Assembly (NCBI GenBank): GCA_963680875.1
Contig: OY804585.1
Span: 42,949,414-43,013,413, forward strand
Reading direction: 5' to 3'
Length of the DNA: 64,000 nt
From: Bathymodiolus brooksi
Taxonomy: Eukaryota; Mollusca; Bivalvia; Mytilida; Modiolidae
Of this stretch, positions 24,201 through 36,166 are shown in pieces (positions within the stretch are counted from its first letter, which is position 1; each line of letters starts with the position of its first letter). The position numbers and the translations under genes are program-made. The notes beneath the pieces were generated by a model. That model was given only the letters and a program-made list of their open reading frames with translations, was not told where the DNA came from and did no database searches.

Positions 24201-27065
24201 GTTAGGGTGAGAGGTGGTTGTTCAGTGAGTTAGGGTGAGAGGTGGTTGTTCAGTGAGTTAGGGTCAGAGGTGGTTGTTCAGTGAGTTAGGGTCAGAGGTG
24301 ATTGTTTAGTGCGTTAGGGTGAGAGGTGATTGTTCAGTGAGTTAGGGTGAGAGGTGATTGTTCAGTGAGTTAGGGTGAGAGGTGATTGTTCAGTGAGTTA
24401 AGGTGAGAGGTGATTGTTCAGTGAGTTAGAGTGAGAGGTGGTTGTTCAATGAGTTAGGGTGAGAGGTGATTGTTCAGTGAGTTAGGGTGAGAGGTGGTTG
24501 TTCAGTGAGTTAGGGTGAGAGGTGGTTGTTCAGTGAGTTAGGGTCAGAGGTGGTTGTTCAGTGAGTTAGGGTCAGAGGTGGTTGTTCAGTGAGTTAGGGT
24601 GACAGGTGATTGTTCAGTGAGTTAAGGTAAGGTGATTGTTCAGTGAGTTAAGGTGAGAGGTGATTGTTCAGTGAGTTAGGGTCAGAGGTGATTGTTCAGT
24701 GAGTTAGGGTGAGAGGTGATTGTTCAGTGAGTTAGGGTGAGAGGTGGTTGTTCAGTGAGTTAGGGTGAGAGGTGATTGTTCAGTGAGTTATGGTCAGAGG
24801 TGGTTGTTCAGTGAGTTAGGGTGAGAGGTGATTGTTCAGTGAGTTAGGGTCAGATGTGGTTGTTCAGTGAGTTAGGGTGAGAGGTGGTTGTTCAGTGAGT
24901 TAGGGTGAGAGGTGATTGTTCAGTGAGTTAGGGTCAGATGTGGTTGTTCAGTGAGTTAGGGTGAGAGGTGGTTGTTCAGTGAGTTAGGGTTGAGAGGTGA
25001 TTGTTCAGTGAGTTAGGGTGAGAGGTGGTTGTTCAGTGAGTTAGGGTGAGAGGTGATTGTTCAGAGAGTGAGGGACAGAGGTGATTGTTCAGTGAGTTAG
25101 GGTCAGAGGTGATTGTTCAGTGAGTTAGGGTCAGAGGTGATTGTTCAGTGAGTTAGGGTCAGAGGTGATTGTTTAGTGCATTAGGGTCAGAGGTGATTGT
25201 TCAGTGAGTTAGGGTGAGAGGTGATTGTTCAGTGAGTTAGGGTGAGAGGTGATTGTTCAGTGAGTTAAGGTGAGAGGTGATTGTTTAGTGCGTTAGGGTG
25301 AGAGGTGGTTGTTCAGTGAGTTAGGGTGAGAGGTGATTGTTCAGTGAGTTAGAGGGAGAGGTGGTTGTTCAGTGGGTTATGGTCAGAGGTGGTTGTTCAG
25401 TGAGTTAGGGTCAGAGGTGGTTGTTCAGTGAGTGAGGGTCAGAGGTGATTGTTGGGTGAGAGGTGATTGTTCAGTGAGTTAGGGTGAGAGGTGGTTGTTC
25501 AGTGAGTTAGGGTCAGAGGTGGTTGTTCAGTGAGTTAGGGTCAGAGGTGGTTGTTCAGTGAGTTAGGGTCAGAGGTGATTGCTCAGTGAGTTAGGGTCAG
25601 AGGTGGTTGTTCAGTGAGTTAGGGTGACAGGTGATTGTTCAGTGAGTTAAGGTGAGAGGTGATTGTTCAGTGAGTTAAGGTGAGGTGATTGTTTAGTGAG
25701 TTAGGGTGAGAGGTGATTGTTCAGTGAATTAGGGTGAGAGGTGAGTTAAGGTGAGAGGTGATTGTTCAGTGAGTTAGGGTGAGAGGTGGTTGTTCAGTGA
25801 GTTAGGGTGAGAGGTGATTGTTCAGTGAGTTAGGGTGAGAGGTGGTTGTTCAGTGAGTTAGGGTCAGAGGTGGTTGTTCAGTGAGTTAGGGTCAGAGGTG
25901 ATTGTTTAGTGCATTAGGGTGAGAGGTGATTGTTCAATGAGTTAGGGTGAGAGGTGATTGTTCAGTGAGTTAGGGTGAGAGGTGGTTGTTCAGTGAGTTA
26001 GGGTGAGAGGTGATTGTTCAGTGAGTTAGGGTGAGAGGTGGTTGTTCAGTGAGTTAGGGTGAGAGGTGATTGTTCAGTGAGTTAGGGTCAGAGGTGGTTG
26101 TTCAGTGAGTTAGGGTGACAGGTGATTGTTCAGTGAGTTAAGGTGAGGTGAGTTAAGGTGAGAGGTGATTGTTCAGTGAGTTAGGGTGAGAGGTGATTGT
26201 TCGGTGAGTTAGGATGAGAGGTGATTGTTCAGTGAGTTAGGGTGAGAGGTGATTGTTCAGTGAGTTAAGGTGAGAGGTGATTGTTCAGTGAGTTAGGGTG
26301 AGAGGTGGTTGTTCAGTGAGTTAGGGTGAGAGGTGATTGTTCAGTGAGTTAGGGTCAGAGGTGGTTGTTCAGTGAGTTAGGGTGAGAGGTGATTGTTCAG
26401 TGAGTTAGGGTCAGAGGTGGTTGTTCAGTGAGTTAGGGTCAGAGGTGGTTGTTCAGTGAGTTAGGGTGAGAGGTGGTTGTTCAGTGAGTTAGGGTGAGAG
26501 GTGGTTGTTCAGTGAGTTAGGGTCAGAGGTGATTGTTCAGTGAGTTAGGGTGAGAGGTGGTTGTTCAGTGAGTTAGGGTGAGAGGTGATTGTTCAGTGAG
26601 TGAGGGTCAGAGGTGATTGTTCAGTGAGTTAGGGTCAGAGGTGATTGTTCAGTGAGTTAGGGTCAGAGGTGATTGTTCAGTGAGTTAGGGTGAGAGGTGA
26701 TTGTTTAGTGCATTAGGGTCAGAGGTGATTGTTCAGTGAGTTAGGGTGAGAGGTGATTGTTCAGTGAGTTAGGGTGAGAGGTGATTGTTCAGTGAGTTAA
26801 GGTGAGAGGTGATTGTTCAGTAAGTTAGGGTGAGAGGTGGTTGTTCAGTGAGTTAGGGTGAGAGGTGATTGTTCAGTGAGTTAGGGTGAGAGGTGGTTGT
26901 TCAGTGTTAGTGTCAGAGGTGGTTGTTCAGTGAGTTAGGGTCAGAGGTGGTTGTTCAGTGAGTGAGGGTCAGCGGTGATGGTTGGGTGAGAGGTGATTGT
27001 TCAGTGAGTTAGTGTCAGAGGTGGTTGTTCAGTGAATTAGGGTCAGAGGTAGTAGTTCAGTGAGT
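18605..27065 (+). repeat. ~8.5-kb higher-order block F, copy 1 (offset 8983, later 9011)
   Basis: This is one of the two largest duplications in the window. Anchors against copy 2: GACAGACGTG at 19148/28131 (8983) and 22056/31067 (9011), GTGTATTAG at 21004/30015, GTTAAGGTAAGG at 24621/33632, AGGGACAGAG at 25071/34082, and CAGCGGTGATGG at 26970/35981 (all 9011). The single 28-bp shift falls near 19.57 kb. The match ends at 27065/36076, where GTGAGTTAGGG is opposed by GTGAGTGAGGG. Confidence 0.88.
21185..24152 (+). repeat. 2.94-kb tandem block E, copy 2
   Basis: This is the second member of the tandem pair. It carries CAGTTAGTTAG near 23196, a variant it shares with the 32.2-kb region but not with copy 1. 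The whole pair was later copied again as part of the 9-kb block F, giving further copies at about 27.6-30.2 and 30.2-33.2 kb. Confidence 0.85.
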
Positions 27066-27587
27066 TAGGGTCAGAGGTGATTGTTTAGTGCATTAGGGTG
27101 AGAGGTGATTGTTCAATGAGTTAGGGTGAGAGGTGATTGTTCAGTGAGTTAGGGTGAGAGGTGATTGTTCAGTGAGTTAAGGTGAGAGGTGATTGTTCAG
27201 TGAGTTAGGGTGAGAGGTGGTTGTTCAGTGAATTAGGGTGAGAGGTGATTGTTCAGTGAGTTAGGGTGAGAGGTGGTTGTTCAGTGAGTTAGTGTCAGAG
27301 GTGGTTGTTCAGTGAATTAGGGTCAGAGGTAGTAGTTCAGTGAGTGAGGGTCAGAGGTGATTGTTCAGTGAGTTAGGGTGAGAGGTGATTGTTCAGTGAG
27401 TTAGGGTGAGAGGTGGTTGTTCAGTGAGTTAGGGTCAGAGGTGGTTGTTCAGTGAGTTAGGGTCAGAGGTGATTGTTCAGTGAGTTAGGGTCAGAGGTGG
27501 TTTAGTGAGTTAGGGTGACAGGTGATTGTTCAGTGAGTTAAGGTGAGAGGTGATTGTTCAGTGAGTTAAGGTGAGAGGTGATTGTTC

Positions 27588-30500
27588 GTCAGTTAGGGTC
27601 AGAGGTGATTGTTCAGTGAGTTAGGGTGAGAGGTGATTGTTTAGTGCATTAGGGTCAGAGGTGATTGTTCAGTGAGTTAGGGTGAGAGGTGATTGTTCAG
27701 TGAGTTAGGGTGAGAGGTGATTGTTCAGTGAGTTAAGGTGAGAGGTGATTGTTCAGTAAGTTAGGGTGAGAGGTGGTTGTTCAGTGAGTTAGGGTGAGAG
27801 GTGATTGTTCAGTGAGTTAGGGTGAGAGGTGGTTGTTCAGTGTTAGTGTCAGAGGTGGTTGTTCAGTGAGTTAGGGTCAGAGGTGGTTGTTCAGTGAGTT
27901 AGGGTCAGAGGTGGTTGTTCAGTGAGTTAGGGTCAGAGGTGATTGTTCAGTGAGTTAGGGTGAGAGGTGATTGTTCAGTGAGTTAGGGTCAGATGTGGTT
28001 GTTCAGTGAGTTAGGGTGAGAGGTGGTTGTTCAGTGAGTTAGGGTTGAGAGGTGATTGTTCAGTGAGTTAGGGTCAGAGGTGGTTGTTCAGTGAGTTAGG
28101 GTGAGAGGTGATTGTTCAGAGAGTGAGGGACAGACGTGATTGTTCAGTGAGTTAGGGTCAGAGGTGATTGTTCAGTGAGTTAGGGTCAGAGGTGATTGTT
28201 CAGTGAGTTAGGGTCAGAGGTGATTGTTTAGTGCATTAGTGTCAGAGGTGATTGTTCAGTGAGTTAGGGTGAGAGGTGATTGTTCAGTGAGTTAGGGTGA
28301 GAGGTGATTGTTCAGTGAGTTAAGGTGAGAGGTGATTGTTTAGTGCGTTAGGGTGAGAGGTGGTTGTTCAGTGAGTTAGGGTGAGAGGTGATTGTTCAGT
28401 GAGTTAGGGTGAGAGGTGGTTGTTCAGTGGGTTAGGGTCAGAGGTGGTTGTTCAGTGAGTTAGGGTCAGAGGTGGTTGTTCAGTGAGTGAGGGTCAGAGG
28501 TGATTGTTGGGTGAGAGGTGATTGTTCAGTGAGTTAGGGTGAGAGGTGGTTGTTCAGTGAGTTAGGGTCAGAGGTGGTTGTTCAGTGAGTTTGGGTCAGA
28601 GGTGGTTGTTCAGTGAGTTAGGGTCAGAGGTGATTGCTCAGTGAGTTAGGGTCAGAGGTGGTTGTTCAGTGAGTTAGGGTGACAGGTGATTATTCAGTGA
28701 GTTAAGGTGAGAGGTGATTGTTCAGTGAGTTAAGGTGAGGTGATTGTTTAGTGAGTTAGGGTGAGAGGTGATTGTTCAGTGAGTTAGGGTGAGAGGTGAG
28801 TTAAGGTGAGAGGTGATTGTTCAGTGAGTTAGGGTGAGAGGTGGTTGTTCAGTGAGTTAGGGTGAGAGGTGATTGTTCAGTGAGTTAGGGTGAGAGGTGG
28901 TTGTTCAGTGAGTTAGGGTCAGAGGTGATTGTTTAGTGCATTAGGGTGAGAGGTGATTGTTCAATGAGTTAGGGTGAGAGGTGATTGTTCAGTGAGTTAG
29001 GGTGAGAGGTGATTGTTCAGTGAGTTAGGGTGAGAGGTGGTTGTTCAGTGAATTAGGGTGAGAGGTGATTGTTCAGTGAGTTAGGGTGAGAGGTGGTTGT
29101 TCAGTGAGTTAGTGTCAGAGGTGGTTGTTCAGTGAATTAGGGTCAGAGGTAGTAGTTCAGTGAGTGAGGGTCAGAGGTGATTGTTCAGTGAGTTAGGGTG
29201 AGAGGTGATTGTTCAGTGAGTTAGGGTGAGAGGTGGTTGTTCAGTGAGTTAGGGTCAGAGGTGGTTGTTCAGTGAGTTAGGGTCAGAGGTGATTGTTCAG
29301 TGAGTTAGGTTCAGAGGTGGTTTAGTGAGTTAGGGTGACAGGTGATTGTTCAGTGAGTTAAGGTGAGAGGTGATTGTTCAGTGAGTTAAGGTGAGAGGTG
29401 ATTGTTCGTCAGTTAGGGTCAGAGGTGATTGTTCAGTGAGTTAGGGTGAGAGGTGATTGTTCAGTGAGTTAGGGTGAGAGGTGATTCTTCAGTGAGTTAA
29501 GGTGAGAGGTGATTGTTCAGTGAGTTAGGGTGAGAGGTGGTTGTTCAGTGAGTTAGGGTGAGAGGTGATTGTTCAGTGAGTTAGGGTGAGAGGTGGTTGT
29601 TCAGTGAGTTAGGGTCAGAGGTGGTTGTTCAGTGAGTTAGGGTCAGAGGTGATTGTTTAGTGCATTAGGGTCAGAGGTGATTGTTCAGTGAGTTAGGGTG
29701 AGAGGTGATTGTTCAGTGAGTTAGGGTGAGAGGTGGTTGTTCAGTGAATTAGGGTGAGAGGTGATTGTTCAGTGAGTTAGGGTGAGAGGTGGTTGTTCAG
29801 TGAGTTAGTGTCAGAGGTGGTTGTTCAGTGAATTAGGGTCAGAGGTAGTAGTTCAGTGAGTGAGGGTCAGAGGTGATTGTGCAGTGAGTTAGGGTGAGAG
29901 GTGATTGTTCAGTGAGTTAGGGTGAGAGGTGGTTGTTCAGTGAGTTAGGGTCAGAGGTGATTGTTCAGTGAATTAGGGTCAGAGGTGATTGTTCAGTGAG
30001 TTAGGGTCAGAGGTGTATTAGTGAGTTAGGGTGACAGGTGATTGTTCAGTGAGTTAAGGTGAGAGGTGATTGTTCAGTGAGTTAAGGTGAGAGGTGATTG
30101 TTCGTCAGTTAGGGTCAGAGGTGATTGTTCAGTGAGTTAGTGTGAGAGGTGATTGTTCAGTGAGTTAGGGTGAGAGGTGATTCTTCAGTGAGTTAAGGTG
30201 AGAGGTGATTGTTCAGTGAGTTAGGGTCAGAGGTGGTTGTTCAGTGAGTTAGGGTGAGAGGTGATTGTTCAGTGAGTTAGGGTCAGAGGTGGTTGTTCAG
30301 TGAGTTAGGGTCAGAGGTGGTTGTTCAGTGAGTTAGGGTGAGAGGTGGTTGTTCAGTGAGTTAGGGTGAGAGGTGGTTGTTCAGTGAGTTAGGGTCAGAG
30401 GTGATTGTTCAGTGAGTTAGGGTGAGAGGTGGTTGTTCAGTGAGTTAGGGTGAGAGGTGATTGTTCAGTGAGTGAGGGTCAGAGGTGATTGTTCAGTGAG

Positions 30501-33500
30501 TTAGGGTCAGAGGTGATTGTTCAGTGAGTTAGGGTCAGAGGTGATTGTTCAGTGAGTTAGGGTGAGAGGTGATTGTTTAGTGCATTAGGGTCAGAGGTGA
30601 TTGTTCAGTGAGTTAGGGTGAGAGGTGATTGTTCAGTGAGTTAGGGTGAGAGGTGATTGTTCAGTGAGTTAAGGTGAGAGGTGATTGTTCAGTAAGTTAG
30701 GGTGAGAGGTGGTTGTTCAGTGAGTTAGGGTGAGAGGTGATTGTTCAGTGAGTTAGGGTGAGAGGTGGTTGTTCAGTGTTAGTGTCAGAGGTGGTTGTTC
30801 AGTGAGTTAGGGTCAGAGGTGGTTGTTCAGTGAGTTAGGGTCAGAGGTGGTTGTTCAGTGAGTTAGGGTCAGAGGTGATTGTTCAGTGAGTTAGGGTGAG
30901 AGGTGATTGTTCAGTGAGTTAGGGTCAGATGTGGTTGTTCAGTGAGTTAGGGTGAGAGGTGGTTGTTCAGTGAGTTAGGGTTGAGAGGTGATTGTTCAGT
31001 GAGTTAGGGTCAGAGGTGGTTGTTCAGTGAGTTAGGGTCAGAGGTGATTGTTCAGAGAGTGAGGGACAGACGTGATTGTTCAGTGAGTTAGGGTCAGAGG
31101 TGATTGTTCAGTGAGTTAGGGTCAGAGGTGATTGTTCAGTGAGTTAGGGTCAGAGGTGATTGTTTAGTGCATTAGTGTCAGAGGTGATTGTTCAGTGAGT
31201 TAGGGTGAGAGGTGATTGTTCAGTGAGTTAGGGTGAGAGGTGATTGTTCAGTGAGTTAAGGTGAGAGGTGATTGTTTAGTGCGTTAGGGTGAGAGGTGGT
31301 TGTTCAGTGAGTTAGGGTGAGAGGTGATTGTTCAGTGAGTTAGGGTGAGAGGTGGTTGTTCAGTGGGTTAGGGTCAGAGGTGGTTGTTCAGTGAGTTAGG
31401 GTCAGAGGTGGTTGTTCAGTGAGTGAGGGTCAGAGGTGATTGTTGGGTGAGAGGTGATTGTTCAGTGAGTTAGGGTGAGAGGTGGTTGTTCAGTGAGTTA
31501 GGGTCAGAGGTGGTTGTTCAGTGAGTTTGGGTCAGAGGTGGTTGTTCAGTGAGTTAGGGTCAGAGGTGATTGCTCAGTGAGTTAGGGTCAGAGGTGGTTG
31601 TTCAGTGAGTTAGGGTGACAGGTGATTATTCAGTGAGTTAAGGTGAGAGGTGATTGTTCAGTGAGTTAAGGTGAGGTGATTGTTTAGTGAGTTAGGGTGA
31701 GAGGTGATTGTTCAGTGAGTTAGGGTGAGAGGTGAGTTAAGGTGAGAGGTGATTGTTCAGTGAGTTAGGGTGAGAGGTGGTTGTTCAGTGAGTTAGGGTG
31801 AGAGGTGATTGTTCAGTGAGTTAGGGTGAGAGGTGGTTGTTCAGTGAGTTAGGGTCAGAGGTGATTGTTTAGTGCATTAGGGTGAGAGGTGATTGTTCAA
31901 TGAGTTAGGGTGAGAGGTGATTGTTCAGTGAGTTAGGGTGAGAGGTGATTGTTCAGTGAGTTAGGGTGAGAGGTGGTTGTTCAGTGAATTAGGGTGAGAG
32001 GTGATTGTTCAGTGAGTTAGGGTGAGAGGTGGTTGTTCAGTGAGTTAGTGTCAGAGGTGGTTGTTCAGTGAATTAGGGTCAGAGGTAGTAGTTCAGTGAG
32101 TGAGGGTCAGAGGTGATTGTTCAGTGAGTTAGGGTGAGAGGTGATTGTTCAGTGAGTTAGGGTGAGAGGTGGTTGTTCAGTGAGTTAGGGTCAGAGGTGG
32201 TTGTTCAGTTAGTTAGGGTCAGAGGTGATTGTTCAGTGAGTTAGGTTCAGAGGTGGTTTAGTGAGTTAGGGTGACAGGTGATTGTTCAGTGAGTTAAGGT
32301 GAGAGGTGATTGTTCAGTGAGTTAAGGTGAGAGGTGATTGTTCGTCAGTTAGGGTCAGAGGTGATTGTTCAGTGAGTTAGGGTGAGAGGTGATTGTTCAG
32401 TGAGTTAGGGTGAGAGGTGATTCTTCAGTGAGTTAAGGTGAGAGGTGATTGTTCAGTGAGTTAGGGTGAGAGGTGGTTGTTCAGTGAGTTAGGGTGAGAG
32501 GTGATTGTTCAGTGAGTTAGGGTGAGAGGTGGTTGTTCAGTGAGTTAGGGTCAGAGGTGGTTGTTCAGTGAGTTAGGGTCAGAGGTGATTGTTTAGTGCA
32601 TTAGGGTCAGAGGTGATTGTTCAGTGAGTTAGGGTGAGAGGTGATTGTTCAGTGAGTTAGGGTGAGAGGTGGTTGTTCAGTGAATTAGGGTGAGAGGTGA
32701 TTGTTCAGTGAGTTAGGGTGAGAGGTGGTTGTTCAGTGAGTTAGTGTCAGAGGTGGTTGTTCAGTGAATTAGGGTCAGAGGTAGTAGTTCAGTGAGTGAG
32801 GGTCAGAGGTGATTGTGCAGTGAGTTAGGGTGAGAGGTGATTGTTCAGTGAGTTAGGGTGAGAGGTGGTTGTTCAGTGAGTTAGGGTCAGAGGTGATTGT
32901 TCAGTGAATTAGGGTCAGAGGTGATTGTTCAGTGAGTTAGGGTCAGAGGTGTATTAGTGAGTTAGGGTGACAGGTGATTGTTCAGTGAGTTAAGGTGAGA
33001 GGTGATTGTTCAGTGAGTTAAGGTGAGAGGTGATTGTTCGTCAGTTAGGGTCAGAGGTGATTGTTCAGTGAGTTAGTGTGAGAGGTGATTGTTCAGTGAG
33101 TTAGGGTGAGAGGTGATTCTTCAGTGAGTTAAGGTGAGAGGTGATTGTTCAGTGAGTTAGGGTGAGAGGTGGTTGTTCAGTGAGTTAGGGTGAGAGGTGA
33201 TTGTTCAGTGAGTTAGGGTGAGAGGTGGTTGTTCAGTGAGTTAGGGTGAGAGGTGGTTGTTCAGTGAGTTAGGGTCAGAGGTGGTTGTTCAGTGAGTTAG
33301 GGTCAGAGGTGATTGTTTAGTGCGTTAGGGTGAGAGGTGATTGTTCAGTGAGTTAGGGTGAGAGGTGATTGTTCAGTGAGTTAGGGTGAGAGGTGATTGT
33401 TCAGTGAGTTAAGGTGAGAGGTGATTGTTCAGTGAGTTAGAGTGAGAGGTGGTTGTTCAATGAGTTAGGGTGAGAGGTGATTGTTCAGTGAGTTAGGGTG

Positions 33501-36076
33501 AGAGGTGGTTGTTCAGTGAGTTAGGGTGAGAGGTGGTTGTTCAGTGAGTTAGGGTCAGAGGTGGTTGTTCAGTGAGTTAGGGTCAGAGGTGGTTGTTCAG
33601 TGAGTTAGGGTGACAGGTGATTGTTCAGTGAGTTAAGGTAAGGTGATTGTTCAGTGAGTTAAGGTGAGAGGTGATTGTTCAGTGAGTTAGGGTCAGAGGT
33701 GATTGTTCAGTGAGTTAGGGTGAGAGGTGATTGTTCAGTGAGTTAGGGTGAGAGGTGGTTGTTCAGTGAGTTAGGGTGAGAGGTGATTGTTCAGTGAGTT
33801 ATGGTCAGAGGTGGTTGTTCAGTGAGTTAGGGTGAGAGGTGATTGTTCAGTGAGTTAGGGTCAGATGTGGTTGTTCAGTGAGTTAGGGTGAGAGGTGGTT
33901 GTTCAGTGAGTTAGGGTGAGAGGTGATTGTTCAGTGAGTTAGGGTCAGATGTGGTTGTTCAGTGAGTTAGGGTGAGAGGTGGTTGTTCAGTGAGTTAGGG
34001 TTGAGAGGTGATTGTTCAGTGAGTTAGGGTGAGAGGTGGTTGTTCAGTGAGTTAGGGTGAGAGGTGATTGTTCAGAGAGTGAGGGACAGAGGTGATTGTT
34101 CAGTGAGTTAGGGTCAGAGGTGATTGTTCAGTGAGTTAGGGTCAGAGGTGATTGTTCAGTGAGTTAGGGTCAGAGGTGATTGTTTAGTGCATTAGGGTCA
34201 GAGGTGATTGTTCAGTGAGTTAGGGTGAGAGGTGATTGTTCAGTGAGTTAGGGTGAGAGGTGATTGTTCAGTGAGTTAAGGTGAGAGGTGATTGTTTAGT
34301 GCGTTAGGGTGAGAGGTGGTTGTTCAGTGAGTTAGGGTGAGAGGTGATTGTTCAGTGAGTTAGAGGGAGAGGTGGTTGTTCAGTGGGTTATGGTCAGAGG
34401 TGGTTGTTCAGTGAGTTAGGGTCAGAGGTGGTTGTTCAGTGAGTGAGGGTCAGAGGTGATTGTTGGGTGAGAGGTGATTGTTCAGTGAGTTAGGGTGAGA
34501 GGTGGTTGTTCAGTGAGTTAGGGTCAGAGGTGGTTGTTCAGTGAGTTAGGGTCAGAGGTGGTTGTTCAGTGAGTTAGGGTCAGAGGTGATTGCTCAGTGA
34601 GTTAGGGTCAGAGGTGGTTGTTCAGTGAGTTAGGGTGACAGGTGATTGTTCAGTGAGTTAAGGTGAGAGGTGATTGTTCAGTGAGTTAAGGTGAGGTGAT
34701 TGTTTAGTGAGTTAGGGTGAGAGGTGATTGTTCAGTGAATTAGGGTGAGAGGTGAGTTAAGGTGAGAGGTGATTGTTCAGTGAGTTAGGGTGAGAGGTGG
34801 TTGTTCAGTGAGTTAGGGTGAGAGGTGATTGTTCAGTGAGTTAGGGTGAGAGGTGGTTGTTCAGTGAGTTAGGGTCAGAGGTGGTTGTTCAGTGAGTTAG
34901 GGTCAGAGGTGATTGTTTAGTGCATTAGGGTGAGAGGTGATTGTTCAATGAGTTAGGGTGAGAGGTGATTGTTCAGTGAGTTAGGGTGAGAGGTGGTTGT
35001 TCAGTGAGTTAGGGTGAGAGGTGATTGTTCAGTGAGTTAGGGTGAGAGGTGGTTGTTCAGTGAGTTAGGGTGAGAGGTGATTGTTCAGTGAGTTAGGGTC
35101 AGAGGTGGTTGTTCAGTGAGTTAGGGTGACAGGTGATTGTTCAGTGAGTTAAGGTGAGGTGAGTTAAGGTGAGAGGTGATTGTTCAGTGAGTTAGGGTGA
35201 GAGGTGATTGTTCGGTGAGTTAGGATGAGAGGTGATTGTTCAGTGAGTTAGGGTGAGAGGTGATTGTTCAGTGAGTTAAGGTGAGAGGTGATTGTTCAGT
35301 GAGTTAGGGTGAGAGGTGGTTGTTCAGTGAGTTAGGGTGAGAGGTGATTGTTCAGTGAGTTAGGGTCAGAGGTGGTTGTTCAGTGAGTTAGGGTGAGAGG
35401 TGATTGTTCAGTGAGTTAGGGTCAGAGGTGGTTGTTCAGTGAGTTAGGGTCAGAGGTGGTTGTTCAGTGAGTTAGGGTGAGAGGTGGTTGTTCAGTGAGT
35501 TAGGGTGAGAGGTGGTTGTTCAGTGAGTTAGGGTCAGAGGTGATTGTTCAGTGAGTTAGGGTGAGAGGTGGTTGTTCAGTGAGTTAGGGTGAGAGGTGAT
35601 TGTTCAGTGAGTGAGGGTCAGAGGTGATTGTTCAGTGAGTTAGGGTCAGAGGTGATTGTTCAGTGAGTTAGGGTCAGAGGTGATTGTTCAGTGAGTTAGG
35701 GTGAGAGGTGATTGTTTAGTGCATTAGGGTCAGAGGTGATTGTTCAGTGAGTTAGGGTGAGAGGTGATTGTTCAGTGAGTTAGGGTGAGAGGTGATTGTT
35801 CAGTGAGTTAAGGTGAGAGGTGATTGTTCAGTAAGTTAGGGTGAGAGGTGGTTGTTCAGTGAGTTAGGGTGAGAGGTGATTGTTCAGTGAGTTAGGGTGA
35901 GAGGTGGTTGTTCAGTGTTAGTGTCAGAGGTGGTTGTTCAGTGAGTTAGGGTCAGAGGTGGTTGTTCAGTGAGTGAGGGTCAGCGGTGATGGTTGGGTGA
36001 GAGGTGATTGTTCAGTGAGTTAGTGTCAGAGGTGGTTGTTCAGTGAATTAGGGTCAGAGGTAGTAGTTCAGTGAGT
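27588..36076 (+). repeat. ~8.5-kb higher-order block F, copy 2
   Basis: This is the second copy of 18605-27065. At its left edge the flank differs (TTCGTCAG near 27586, where copy 1 has TTCAGTGAG). Between the copies, 27066-27587 is a short stretch of ordinary units whose variant order resembles 36540-37080. It looks like a fragment of yet another block rather than unrelated DNA. Confidence 0.88.
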
Positions 36077-36166
36077 GAGGGTCAGAGGTGATTGTTCAGT
36101 GAGTTAGGGTGAGAGGTGATTGTTCAGTGAGTTAGGGTGAGAGGTGGTTGTTCAGTGAGTTAGGGT
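33240..36166 (+). repeat. Higher-order block G, copy 1 (offset 4971)
   Basis: This block matches 38211-41137. Anchors: TTTAGTGCGTTAG at 33321/38292 (counted at TGCG), GTTAAGGTAAGG at 33632/38603, AGGGACAGAG at 34082/39053, and CAGCGG at 35981/40952, all at 4971. A difference seen is TTATGGTCAG near 33800 against TTAGGGTCAG near 38770. The match ends at 36166/41137. Confidence 0.85.
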
